In this document: in pieces, positions 1 to 7,055 of the stretch
Layout: every line of letters starts with the position of its first letter
How positions within the stretch are numbered: the first letter of the stretch is position 1
DNA from: Nocardiopsis potens DSM 45234
Lineage (GTDB): Bacteria > Actinomycetota > Actinomycetes > Streptosporangiales > Streptosporangiaceae
Assembly: GCF_000341105.1 (NCBI RefSeq)
Contig: NZ_ANBB01000024.1
Span: forward strand, 39,367 to 103,366
Length of the DNA stretch: 64,000 nucleotides
Reading direction: 5' to 3'
Notes under the pieces: generated by a model
The model's input: only the letters and a program-made list of their open reading frames with translations
The model's database searches: none
What the model was told of the DNA's origin: nothing
Made by a program: the position numbers and the translations under genes

Positions 1-286
1 TTTGGCGATGAAGCACACCATTTCCCCGGCCGGAACGGCCGCTCCCCGGGCCCGCTCCCCCGGGCGGCGGAGGTGAGCCCGTGCCCCGGCGCCCCCGGCG
101 GTCCCGGGCGCCCCGCACCCGGCGGCGGATGCTGGCCGGATCCGGCCACCGGCCGGCGCGGCCCCGCTGGCCGGGGCCGCTCCCCCCGCCGAACGCCCGG
201 GGAACGCGGCCCGGACGGCGGGTGTCCGCCCCTCCCCCGGGGGCTCCGGGACCGGCCGCCCCGGGAGGGCGACGGCCGCCGGAGGC
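1..286. other. Window-edge stretch without a recognisable gene
   Basis: Open frames cross this stretch only because stop codons are rare at this GC. Their products are Pro/Arg/Gly-rich with no domain, and none has a convincing Shine-Dalgarno (SD) and start. I see nothing functional here apart from the repeats that follow. Confidence 0.5.
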
Positions 287-340
287 GGCCGGAGGGCCCG
301 GAAAGGCCGGAGGGCCCGGAAAGTCCGGAGGGCCGGCGCC
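287..340. repeat. 18-bp tandem repeat (two full units, one partial)
   Basis: The unit GGCCGGAGGGCCCGGAAA occurs at 287-304 and again, identical, at 305-322. A third, diverged partial copy runs into the hairpin that starts at 324. The array lies just beyond the end of the whiB7 unit. Confidence 0.75.
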
Positions 341-362
341 CGGCGGGCGCCGGCCCTCCGGA
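324..362 (-). terminator. Strong hairpin, probable terminator of the whiB7 unit
   Basis: Positions 324-342 and 344-362 form a perfect 19-bp inverted repeat around one base. It begins 15 bp after the stop of the small ORF at 378-545 when read on the minus strand. A short CTTTCC follows in place of a U-tract, so intrinsic termination is likely but not textbook. Confidence 0.55.
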
Positions 363-377
363 CCGGGGTTCAGGCCG

Positions 378-545
378 TCAACACAGCCGCGACCACGCTA
401 TTTCCATGATCGCGCGCTCCTGGCGCTCGCGTTCGCGCAGCTCGGCGCGGAGCCGGCGGGCGGAGAGCCTGCGCCGCTCCCGATCGCCGGCCTCGGCGGA
501 TTCGGCGGTGCGGACGGGCTTGAGCAGTTCCAGCATGGTGTGCAT
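378..545 (-). CDS. Small basic protein downstream of whiB7, unknown function
   Basis: This 55-residue ORF follows whiB7 on the same strand, 102 bp after its stop. The product starts MHTMLELLKPVRTAE and becomes an Arg/Glu-rich amphipathic helix, with one Cys as the last residue. The SD GAAGGA sits 9 nt before the ATG at 545; ATGs at 554 and 551 are in frame but too close to it. A hairpin lies 15 bp after the stop. I recognise no family; a short helical, perhaps nucleic-acid-binding, protein is only a guess. Position within the whiB7 unit suggests co-expression with it. Confidence 0.55.
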   Translation of the reverse strand: MHTMLELLKPVRTAESAEAGDRERRRLSARRLRAELRERERQERAIMEIAWSRLC

Positions 546-647
546 GTCCATCATTCCTTCGCGTGTCTCTCCGGTACCGGGCCCTTCACGTGTCCGCGCG
601 GGCCGGGCGGGTTCTGCTTCTTCTTCTCGGGGCGGGTGCGGACCGGG

Positions 648-926
648 TCAGGCCGCGACCGGGCGGGGGTGCTTGCGCGGGCGGCCGCGGGGCCGCTTGC
701 GGGCCACGACCTTCCCGGCGACGAGCAGCTCACCGCCCCAGACGCCCCACGGCTCCCGGCGCTCCAGGGCGTCGGCCAGGCAGCTCTCCTTGAACGGGCA
801 GCTCTGGCAGACGACCTTGGCCGCCTCGACATCGGCCGGGGCCTCGGCGAAGAAGAGGTCCGGCTCCCGACGGCAGGGAACCTCCTCCTCCGCGAGCCAC
901 GGGGTCTCCAGGACCGACGCGAGCAT
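648..926 (-). CDS. whiB7: WhiB7-type Fe-S transcription factor (WblC)
   Basis: This 92-residue WhiB protein has four cluster-binding cysteines (C18, C40, C43, C49; the last three spaced CxxC-x5-C), the turn EPWGVWGGE at 58-66, and a basic C-terminus with the AT-hook RGRP at 80-83. AT-hook plus short length is diagnostic of WhiB7/WblC. In Mycobacterium and Streptomyces it binds the primary sigma factor and AT-rich DNA upstream of -35 to induce intrinsic antibiotic resistance and its own gene. The start at 926 follows GGGAGGA. Upstream lie a leader ORF, a terminator hairpin and a WhiB7-like promoter. The neighbours tesB and uvrD2 match the usual actinobacterial order. Confidence 0.95.
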   Translation of the reverse strand: MLASVLETPWLAEEEVPCRREPDLFFAEAPADVEAAKVVCQSCPFKESCLADALERREPWGVWGGELLVAGKVVARKRPRGRPRKHPRPVAA

Positions 927-1054
927 CGGTGTCCTCCCTGATTCGTTCGTCCTCGGCGTTACGACTCGGATCTTCGATCGGGGCCGGACTGATCGGACGC
1001 TCCACGAAGACCGGCCATGCCTCGGACGAGGCTGGAAACGGGCTTCTGCGGAGG

Positions 1055-1091
1055 AACGAGAAAGCCGCGGCCCCTCAGTGAGGGCCGCGGC
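1055..1091 (-). terminator. Attenuator/terminator hairpin in the whiB7 leader
   Basis: Positions 1064-1091 form a GC-rich stem of about 13 bp with one bulged base (arms GCCGCGGCCC and GGGCCGCGGC). Read on the minus strand it is followed directly by TTTCTCGTT (1063-1055). It lies 25 bp after the leader-ORF stop and about 130 bp before whiB7. This is where published whiB7/wblC leaders carry a Rho-independent attenuator. It could also simply terminate the leader ORF. Confidence 0.7.
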
Positions 1092-1115
1092 CACGGGAGG
1101 TCGTCCCGGCTGGAG

Positions 1116-1436
1116 TTAAGCCGGTGCGCTCCGTGGACACACCCCCACCGCGCCCTTGGGGCGCTGGGTTTCTGCGTGTGCGAGCAGCTGAATCGGTCCG
1201 CTATCGGCGGTGTGCTCCGGCCGGCCCTCGCCATAGCCGGCCTTCGAGCGGACGCCGCCGGACATACCGGTGGTGCTCTCATTGCCGGACGCATTGGCGA
1301 GGATCAGGGCGGCGGCGCTCAGGGCGCCGGCCTGGTCGCCGGTGGACACGCGAGCGCCGCGCTGGGTGCCCCACTCGCCGGAAACGAGCACGGCGAAGCG
1401 CACGGCGCTACCGAAATCGCTCTTCATCTCCGTCAT
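1116..1436 (-). CDS. Leader ORF upstream of whiB7 (106 aa), unknown product
   Basis: The ORF has a strong SD, AAGGAGGTG, about 12 nt before the ATG at 1436. G/C bias in the third codon position holds for roughly its first two thirds and then fades, which suggests real translation at least at the front. The product (begins MTEMKSDFGSAVRFAVLVSG) matches no family I know; it has a hydrophobic AALILANASG stretch but no clear membrane span. Its stop is 25 bp before the attenuator, so ribosome progress along it could decide whether the terminator forms. It could instead be an ordinary small gene with its own terminator. Confidence 0.6.
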   Translation of the reverse strand: MTEMKSDFGSAVRFAVLVSGEWGTQRGARVSTGDQAGALSAAALILANASGNESTTGMSGGVRSKAGYGEGRPEHTADSGPIQLLAHAETQRPKGAVGVCPRSAPA

Positions 1437-1508
1437 CGGATTGGGACACCTCCTTCTGATCGGGCCTGCGGCTCTCGCCGCCTGCCTGCGCGGGCGCTGA
1501 CGAAGTCA

Positions 1509-1547
1509 ACTGTAGAGTGGTCCGCCGAAAACCGGCAACCTATTTTT
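1509..1547 (-). promoter_or_regulatory. Probable WhiB7-dependent promoter of the whiB7 unit
   Basis: On the minus strand the sequence reads AAAAATA-GG-TTGCCG (1547-1533), an 18-nt spacer, then TACAGT (1514-1509). An A/T run just upstream of a GGTTG-type -35 is the published signature of WhiB7 autoregulated promoters, and A/T runs are rare in this genome. The predicted transcript would start near 1502, giving a leader of roughly 575 nt that contains the 106-aa ORF and the hairpin. Confidence 0.7.
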
Positions 1548-1661
1548 GACCTGCGTTTTCGTCCGGACCCGGCCGGGATTTCCGGGAACCGCGGGCGGTC
1601 CGGGAACGTCAGGGGCCGGGACCGCGGCGCCGGCCTCGTCCGCCGGCGCCGCCCCTCGGCG

Positions 1662-2609
1662 TCACCCCTCGGCGGGGTCGCCGACCACCCGGATCAGCCC
1701 CTCCTGCACCACCGAGCAGACCAGGTCGCCGCCGCGGGTGTACACCAGGCCGCGGGCCAGCCCGCGGGCGCCCGAGGCGCTCGGCGTCTCCTGGGCGTAG
1801 AGCAGCCAGTCGTCGGCGCGGAACGGCCGGTGGAACCACATGGCGTGGTCCAGGCTGGCCATCGAGATCCCGGCGAACGAGCGGCCGTGCCGGAGCAGCA
1901 CGGTGTCCAGCAGGGTCATGTCCGAGGCGTAGGTCATCAGGCAGACGTGCAGCAGCGGGTCGTCCGGGAGCTCCCCGTCGACCTTGAGCCAGACCAGGTT
2001 CTCCGTGGTGCTCAGCGACGGGTCCCGCTCCACCTCGAAGGAGAGCGGGCCCACCGGGCGCAGCTCGATCGGGTGCCAGCCGGCGAACCGGGGCACCTTG
2101 CCGAAGGCGGCCTGCAGCCGCTCCCGCATGCCGGCCAGCTCCTCCGGGCCGGGCACCTCGGGCATGGCGATCCGGTGCTCCAGGCCGGGCTCGGCCTTGT
2201 GGAACGAGGCCGACAGGGTGAAGATCGCCCGGCCGTGCTGGACCGCGGTCACCCGGCGGGTGGTGAAGGAGCGGCCGTCGCGGACCCGGTCCACCTCGTA
2301 GACGATCGGCACCGAGGGGTCGCCGGGCCGGATGAAGTAGGCGTGCAGCGAGTGCACCCGGCGCTCGGCGGGCACGGTCCGCCCCGCCGCCACCAGGGCC
2401 TGGCCGGCCACCTGGCCGCCGAAGACCCGCTGCGGGCCGTCGTCCGGGCTGGAGCCGCGGAAGATGTCGTCCTCGATCCGCTCCAGGTCGAGGATGTCGA
2501 GCAGGGCGGCGAGGGTCTGCCTGCGGGCCGGGTCGGCCGGGGGCGCGCCGCCCGGCTCGGCGGGCGGTTCGGGCGCCGCGGTCGCGGTCCGGCGGTCGTC
2601 ACTCGTCAT
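1662..2609 (-). CDS. tesB: Acyl-CoA thioesterase II (TesB family)
   Basis: This 315-residue double-hotdog thioesterase hydrolyses acyl-CoAs to free fatty acid and CoA in the cytosol. Family signatures are RVFGGQVAGQAL near residue 60, HSLHAYFIRPGD near 85, and in the C-terminal hotdog SLDHAMWFHRPFRADDWLLY, which carries the catalytic-type Asp. Length matches bacterial TesB. The ATG at 2609 overlaps the end of uvrD2 by 11 bp, so translation is probably coupled; the longer frame upstream lies wholly inside uvrD2 and is not used. The gene order uvrD2-tesB-whiB7 is common in streptosporangia and streptomycetes. Confidence 0.9.
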   Translation of the reverse strand: MTSDDRRTATAAPEPPAEPGGAPPADPARRQTLAALLDILDLERIEDDIFRGSSPDDGPQRVFGGQVAGQALVAAGRTVPAERRVHSLHAYFIRPGDPSVPIVYEVDRVRDGRSFTTRRVTAVQHGRAIFTLSASFHKAEPGLEHRIAMPEVPGPEELAGMRERLQAAFGKVPRFAGWHPIELRPVGPLSFEVERDPSLSTTENLVWLKVDGELPDDPLLHVCLMTYASDMTLLDTVLLRHGRSFAGISMASLDHAMWFHRPFRADDWLLYAQETPSASGARGLARGLVYTRGGDLVCSVVQEGLIRVVGDPAEG

Positions 2610-4785
2610 CCGGCTCCCCCACTCCGTCCGGTGCCGGGGGCTCCTCCCCCGCGCACAGGGCCAGCACGGCCTCACCGTAGCGGTCCAGCTTCACCGCGCC
2701 GACACCGGATATCCGGGACAGCTGCGCGGTGCTGCTCGGCACGTGCTCCGCGACGGCCTGCAGGGTGGCGTCGGTGAACACCACGTAGGCGGGGACCTTC
2801 TGCGCGGCCGCGGTGGTCCTGCGCCACTCCCGGAGCCGCTCCAGCAGCTCCTCGTCGTAGTCGGCGGGGCAGGTCAGGCAGCGGGCCAGCTTCCGCTCGG
2901 CGGCCTCGGTCAGGGTGTTCCCGCAGATCCGGCAGCGCACCGTCTTCGCCGAGCGGGACCGGTCCCGGCGGCCGGCCGCCAGCGACGGGGAGGCCGGGCG
3001 CAGGCCGTCCAGGAACCGGCTGGGCTTGCGGGTCCTGCGGCCGCCCGGGGAGCGCGCCAGCGACCAGGAGGCGGACAGGTACTCGCGGGCCCGGGTGACG
3101 CCCACGTAGAACAGCCGGCGCTCCTCCTCGACCTGCTCGTCGGTCTCGGCGTAGATGATCGGCATCATGCCCTCGGTGAGGCCGACCAGGAAGACCGCGT
3201 CCCACTCCAGGCCCTTGGCGGCGTGCAGCGAGGCGAGGGTGACGCCCTCCATCTCCGGCGCGTGCTCGGTGGCGACCCGGGCGTCCAGCTCCTCGGCGAA
3301 GTCGTCCAGGGTTGCGGTGTAGGGGCGGCCGCAGGCGCAGTTCTCGCCCAGCGGCGCGTTCTGCGGCCGGTCCGCGGCGCCCCCGCCGTCCAGGCCGCAC
3401 TCGCCGCGGTGCCGCTCGGCCGCGATGTCGTCGGCGAGCTGGGCCAGCGCCGCCAGCGACTCCCAGCGCTCCCTGGCCTGGCGGCCCTCGGGGGCGGCCG
3501 CGGTCAGCCCGAGGGGGGCGAGCAGGTGCCGGACCGTGCCGGTGATCGGGTCGGAGCCGCCGCCCTGGCGGGCGCCGCGCAGCGTGTGCACGGCCTGCTT
3601 GATCTCGGGGCGGTCGAAGAACCGGGTGGCGCCGCGGACGGTGAACGCGATCCCGGCGTCGGCCAGCGCCTGCTCGTAGGCGGCCGACTGGGAGTTGGTG
3701 CGGAACAGCACGGCGATCTCGCGGGCGGGGGTGCCGGTCTCGATCAGCGCGGCGATCCGGCGGGCCACCGAGGTGGCCTCGGCGGGCTCGTCGTCGTACT
3801 CGGTGTAGGACGGGTCGGGGCCGTCCGGCCGCTGCGCGACCAGCTCCAGGCCGGCCTCGGCGCCGCCGGCCGCCGGCCGGGCGCGGCGCAGCACCTCGTT
3901 GGCGACCCGCACCACCTGCGGGGTGGAGCGGTAGTCCCGGACCAGGCGGACCAGGGTGGCGTGCGGGTAGGCGGCGGCGAACCGGGTGAGGTAGGAGGGC
4001 GTCGCGCCGGCGAAGGAGTAGATGGTCTGGCTGGGGTCGCCGACCACGCACAGGTCGTCCCGGTCGCCGAGCCAGGCGTCCAGCAGCAGCTTCTGCAGCG
4101 GGTTGACGTCCTGGAACTCGTCGACGACGAAGTAGCGGTACTGGCTGCGGACCCGCTCGGCGATCTCCGGCCGCTCCAGCAGCATCGCGGCGGTCAGCTC
4201 CAGCATCGACTCGAAGTCGAGCAGGTTCCGCTCCCGGCGGATCTCCTCGTAGCCCTCGAAGACCCGGGCCACCTCGCCGGCCTGCATCGGCGGGGTGCGG
4301 CCCGCCTTGGCCACCGCCTTCTCGTACTCGGCCGGGCGGACCTGGGTGACCTTGGCCCACTCGATCTCGGAGGCGAGGTCGCGCAGCCCGGTGCGGTCGG
4401 CGTCGACCCCGCAGGCGTGCGCGGCGCGCGCCACCGCCTGGATCTTGCTGTCGATCAGGGTGGGCTGGGGGCCGCCGACCGCCTGCGGCCAGAAGAAGGA
4501 GAGCTGGCGCAGGGCCGCCGCGTGGAAGGTGCGGGCCTGCACCCGGGGGGCGCCCAGGGCGCGGAGCCGGCCGCGCATCTCGCCGGCGGCGCGGGTGGTG
4601 AAGGTGACCGCGAGGATCTGCTGCTCGGCCGCCACCCCCGAGGCGACCGCGTGCGCGATGCGGTGGGTGATCGCCCGGGTCTTGCCGGTTCCGGCGCCCG
4701 CGAGGATGCACACCGGCCCCCGCAGCGCGCGCGCCGCCTCCAGCTGCTCCGGGTCGAGCCCTTCCAGCACGCGGTCGGGGTCCAT
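2599..4785 (-). CDS. uvrD2: ATP-dependent DNA helicase UvrD2 with C-terminal HRDC domain
   Basis: This 728-residue SF1A helicase is the orthologue of mycobacterial UvrD2, which unwinds DNA 3'-to-5'. Visible motifs are the Q motif (LDPEQLEAAR), Walker A GAGTGKTR near residue 30, the Walker B element VVDEFQDVNPLQ, and VTRAREYLSASW. Distinctive of UvrD2 is the tail: a CxxC...CxxC zinc-type tetracysteine (CRIC and CLTC, near 620-640) that joins the helicase to a HRDC domain (about 650-710). The start at 4785 has GGAGGA 6 nt upstream. Transcribed with tesB. mrx1 diverges from it, as in M. tuberculosis Rv3198c-Rv3198A. Confidence 0.95.
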   Translation of the reverse strand: MDPDRVLEGLDPEQLEAARALRGPVCILAGAGTGKTRAITHRIAHAVASGVAAEQQILAVTFTTRAAGEMRGRLRALGAPRVQARTFHAAALRQLSFFWPQAVGGPQPTLIDSKIQAVARAAHACGVDADRTGLRDLASEIEWAKVTQVRPAEYEKAVAKAGRTPPMQAGEVARVFEGYEEIRRERNLLDFESMLELTAAMLLERPEIAERVRSQYRYFVVDEFQDVNPLQKLLLDAWLGDRDDLCVVGDPSQTIYSFAGATPSYLTRFAAAYPHATLVRLVRDYRSTPQVVRVANEVLRRARPAAGGAEAGLELVAQRPDGPDPSYTEYDDEPAEATSVARRIAALIETGTPAREIAVLFRTNSQSAAYEQALADAGIAFTVRGATRFFDRPEIKQAVHTLRGARQGGGSDPITGTVRHLLAPLGLTAAAPEGRQARERWESLAALAQLADDIAAERHRGECGLDGGGAADRPQNAPLGENCACGRPYTATLDDFAEELDARVATEHAPEMEGVTLASLHAAKGLEWDAVFLVGLTEGMMPIIYAETDEQVEEERRLFYVGVTRAREYLSASWSLARSPGGRRTRKPSRFLDGLRPASPSLAAGRRDRSRSAKTVRCRICGNTLTEAAERKLARCLTCPADYDEELLERLREWRRTTAAAQKVPAYVVFTDATLQAVAEHVPSSTAQLSRISGVGAVKLDRYGEAVLALCAGEEPPAPDGVGEPDDE

Positions 4786-5085
4786 GCACGTCCTCCGTTT
4801 CCGTTCCTGCTTCTGCGGCCCGGGGCCGCCTCCGGCCACACCGTGCACCGGACCGCACACCGAGTCTCTCAAGTATCGGTGACCGGACCGCCGGATTCGG
4901 CGTGTTCGCACCGGTCCTGTGGACGGCCGCGGCCCGACCGGTCGGGCCGGAACCGGCCGCGCGCACCGCCCGCACCGGGCGGGACGGCGGGAACCAGGTC
5001 GCATCCGGCGGCGTCCCACGAGGTGACGGAGACCTCCCCGGGAAGCCGGGAGCGGTCCGGTGCGTTGTCACTAGGCGGTGTTCTC
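4786..5085. other. Divergent intergenic region uvrD2 / mrx1
   Basis: About 300 bp that must hold the promoters of both uvrD2 (left) and mrx1 (right). The only candidate element I can point to is TAGGCG at 5072-5077, 8 nt before an ATG. No operator-like palindrome and no gene was seen. Confidence 0.5.
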
Positions 5086-5151
5086 ATGGCACGCGAGCGG
5101 CGTGAGGCGTTCGCGACGGCCCGGACGATAAGGAGAGACGAGACCCGATGA
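5086..5151 (+). CDS. Possible 21-aa leader ORF overlapping the mrx1 start
   Basis: ATG at 5086 opens a 21-codon frame (MARERREAFATARTIRRDET then R). Its stop, TGA at 5149-5151, overlaps the mrx1 ATG as ATGA, the usual arrangement for translational coupling. There is no SD, but a TAGGCG box ends 8 nt before the ATG, so it could be a leaderless start. The very basic product has no recognisable function. The frame is short and the -35 is poor, so it may be chance. Confidence 0.35.
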   Translation: MARERREAFATARTIRRDETR

Positions 5152-5408
5152 CCACCCCCAGCGCCGCCCCGATCACGATGTACAGCACCCCGTGGTGCGG
5201 CTTCTGCAAGCGGCTGAAGAGCCAGCTCTCGCGCGAGGGCATCGCGATCGACGAGATCGACATCGAGCAGGACCCGGCGGCGGCCGAGTACGTGATGAAG
5301 GTCAACGGCGGGAACCAGACGGTCCCGACGGTTTTGTTCGGCGACGGGACCGCACTGACCAACCCGTCGCTCAAGCAGGTCAAGGAGAAGATCGCCGAGC
5401 TGTCGTAG
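5148..5408 (+). CDS. mrx1: Mycoredoxin-1 (glutaredoxin-fold, mycothiol-dependent)
   Basis: This 86-residue thioredoxin-fold protein has the active site WCGFC (C17, C20) after a short first strand, and the cis-proline segment QTVPTVLFGDG near 63-73. Mrx1 reduces mycothiol-protein mixed disulfides using mycothiol, the actinobacterial thiol. The start at 5148 has AAGGAGAG about 11 nt upstream. It diverges from uvrD2, exactly as Rv3198A does. A possible 21-aa ORF overlaps its start codon. A hairpin follows the stop. Confidence 0.93.
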   Translation: MTTPSAAPITMYSTPWCGFCKRLKSQLSREGIAIDEIDIEQDPAAAEYVMKVNGGNQTVPTVLFGDGTALTNPSLKQVKEKIAELS

Positions 5409-5414
5409 GTGCCC

Positions 5415-5441
5415 GCGCCGCCCGCACCCCGCGGGCGGCGC
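5415..5441 (+). terminator. Hairpin after mrx1
   Basis: Arms GCGCCGCCCGC (5415-5425) and GCGGGCGGCGC (5431-5441) pair perfectly over 11 bp around ACCCC, 7 bp after the mrx1 stop. No T-run follows. Confidence 0.5.
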
Positions 5442-5497
5442 CGGCACCTCGGCCCGCGCCCCGCACCGGGGCGCACGGGGCGACGGAGAAGTAGGGG

Positions 5498-5992
5498 ATG
5501 CACGTGGCAGCAGAGAGCACGATCCGAGACGGCGACGGCGGCACGCCCGCCGCGGGCAGCATCATGCGGACGCCCGGAGGGTGGCGCGTGCACGGCGGCG
5601 AGGAGCTCCCGGACCTGCTCAACGCCATGGTCCTCGCCGATCTGCTGATGGCGGAGGAGGGCGGGGTCCCGGCGCCGGGCCCGGCCCCTTCGCGCGCCCC
5701 GGAGGACGCCTCCGAGGTGGAGCGGCTGCGCGCCACGGTCGCGCAGCTGGAGCACGCCCTGCAGACGCGGATCGTCGTGGAGCAGGCCATCGGGGTCCTC
5801 GCCGAGCGGCACAGGCTCGCCCCGCGCAAGGCCTTCGAGCTGCTGCGCACGGCGGCCCGGTCGCGCGGCCGCAAGGTCGCCGACCTCTCCCGGGACGTCG
5901 TCGCCAGCTGCAGCAACCCGCTCACCGCGCTCCCCGGCGAACTCGCCGGGGAGAGCACCGCGGCGCAGAGCGCCCCTTCCCCCCGCGGCTGA
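5498..5992 (+). CDS. ANTAR-domain protein, probable RNA-binding antiterminator
   Basis: This 164-residue protein has no recognisable N-terminal sensor domain. It carries a helical ANTAR module at about 85-140 (ALQTRIVVEQAIGVLAERH ... AFELLRTAARSRGRKVADLS), with the conserved Ala/Gly and aromatic positions of the family. ANTAR proteins bind paired RNA stem-loops and prevent termination. The first 80 residues are Pro/Gly/Ala-rich linker, with a short helix at ELPDLLNAMVLADLLMAEE that may dimerise or receive a signal. ATG at 5498 follows GGAGAAGTAGGGG. It sits alone between mrx1 and convergent nudC; no dual-hairpin target was identified here. Confidence 0.8.
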   Translation: MHVAAESTIRDGDGGTPAAGSIMRTPGGWRVHGGEELPDLLNAMVLADLLMAEEGGVPAPGPAPSRAPEDASEVERLRATVAQLEHALQTRIVVEQAIGVLAERHRLAPRKAFELLRTAARSRGRKVADLSRDVVASCSNPLTALPGELAGESTAAQSAPSPRG

Positions 5993-6013
5993 CCGCGGCG
6001 GGGAAGGGGGAGG

Positions 6014-6994
6014 TCACCGGTCGCCGGGCAGTTCCCCGCCGTACCAGTGCTCGATGAGCAGCCGCGCGATGGAGAGCCGCCCGGGGAGCAGCACCTCGCC
6101 CGAGCCGGTCGCGGCGCGCAGCTCCTCGCGGGTGAACCAGCGCAGGTCGGCGAGTTCCTCGGTGTCGGTGCGCTCGGCCTCGCCGACGGCGCGCGCGGTG
6201 AAGCCCAGCATCAGGCTGCGCGGGAACGGCCAGGGCTGGGAGGACAGGTAGCGGGGGTCGGCCACGGCGACGCCGGCCTCCTCCGCGACCTCGCGGACCA
6301 CCGCGCTCTCCAGCGACTCGCCCGGTTCGACGAAGCCCGCCAGCACCGAGTAGCGGTTCTCCGGCCAGGCCGGGTTGTGCCCGAGCAGGCACTGCTCGTC
6401 CGCCCCGGAGCCGCGGTGCACCAGCATGATGACGGCCGGGTCCATCCGCGGGAACTGCTCGGTGCCCTCCCGCTCGCAGATCCGGACGTGGCCGGCGGAC
6501 TCCGCCCGGGTGGGCGAGCCGCAGCCGGGGCAGAAGGCGTGCGAGGCGTTCCAGTTGGCCACCGCGACCGCGTGCACCAGCAGCCCGGAGTCGCGGGCGC
6601 CGAGCAGCGGGCCGACCTCGCGCAGCGACGCCGCCCGGCCCCGGCCGGCCTGCTCGGCCTCGAGGAACGGCTCCCGGTCCGGCTCGGCGCGGACCGCGAA
6701 GTAGGCCCGGCCGTCGCCGTCGGCGCCGAGCAGGTAGCGCTCCCCCGGCGGCGCCTCGGCGGGCGCGGTGAAGACCAGCCGCGCCGCGCCGTCCTCCTCG
6801 GCGACCAGCGCCCGCGACTGCCGCGCCAGCAGCCCCTTCCAGCCGTAGGCGACGGGGTCGCCGCCCTCCAGGACCAGTACCCGGGTGCGGGGGTCGGCCC
6901 AGGCCTTCTCCAGCCACTCCCGGTCGGCCCGCCGGTGGCCGGCCATGTCGACCGTGCTGCGGGAGAGCAGGGGCGTCGCTTCGTTCGGGGTCAT
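6014..6994 (-). CDS. nudC: NAD+/NADH pyrophosphatase (Nudix, NudC)
   Basis: This 326-residue enzyme has a Zn ribbon near 150-175 (CPGC then a further Cys at RIC), the Nudix box GFVEPGES...REVAEEAGV near 220-242, and SQPWPFPRSLMLGF after it. The SQPWPFP motif separates NudC from other Nudix enzymes. It hydrolyses NAD(H) to NMN(H) and AMP and can remove NAD caps from RNA; mycobacterial NudC also degrades NAD adducts. The fourth Zn ligand is not obvious. Syntenic to Rv3199c. Its end is only 21 bp from the convergent ANTAR gene. Confidence 0.93.
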   Translation of the reverse strand: MTPNEATPLLSRSTVDMAGHRRADREWLEKAWADPRTRVLVLEGGDPVAYGWKGLLARQSRALVAEEDGAARLVFTAPAEAPPGERYLLGADGDGRAYFAVRAEPDREPFLEAEQAGRGRAASLREVGPLLGARDSGLLVHAVAVANWNASHAFCPGCGSPTRAESAGHVRICEREGTEQFPRMDPAVIMLVHRGSGADEQCLLGHNPAWPENRYSVLAGFVEPGESLESAVVREVAEEAGVAVADPRYLSSQPWPFPRSLMLGFTARAVGEAERTDTEELADLRWFTREELRAATGSGEVLLPGRLSIARLLIEHWYGGELPGDR

Positions 6995-7055
6995 CGCGTC
7001 TTCTCTCGTGCCGGATGGGGCGTGCCGGGGCGGGCGCGGGCGCCGCCCGGGCGGG

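Noticed and set aside
73..1119. Open frames covering the first kilobase on the plus strand
   Set aside because: They run antisense to whiB7, lack an SD and have no recognisable product.
2464..5151. 895-codon plus-strand frame across uvrD2
   Set aside because: It is a shadow of uvrD2 and tesB. Only its last 21 codons, in front of mrx1, were kept as a separate candidate.
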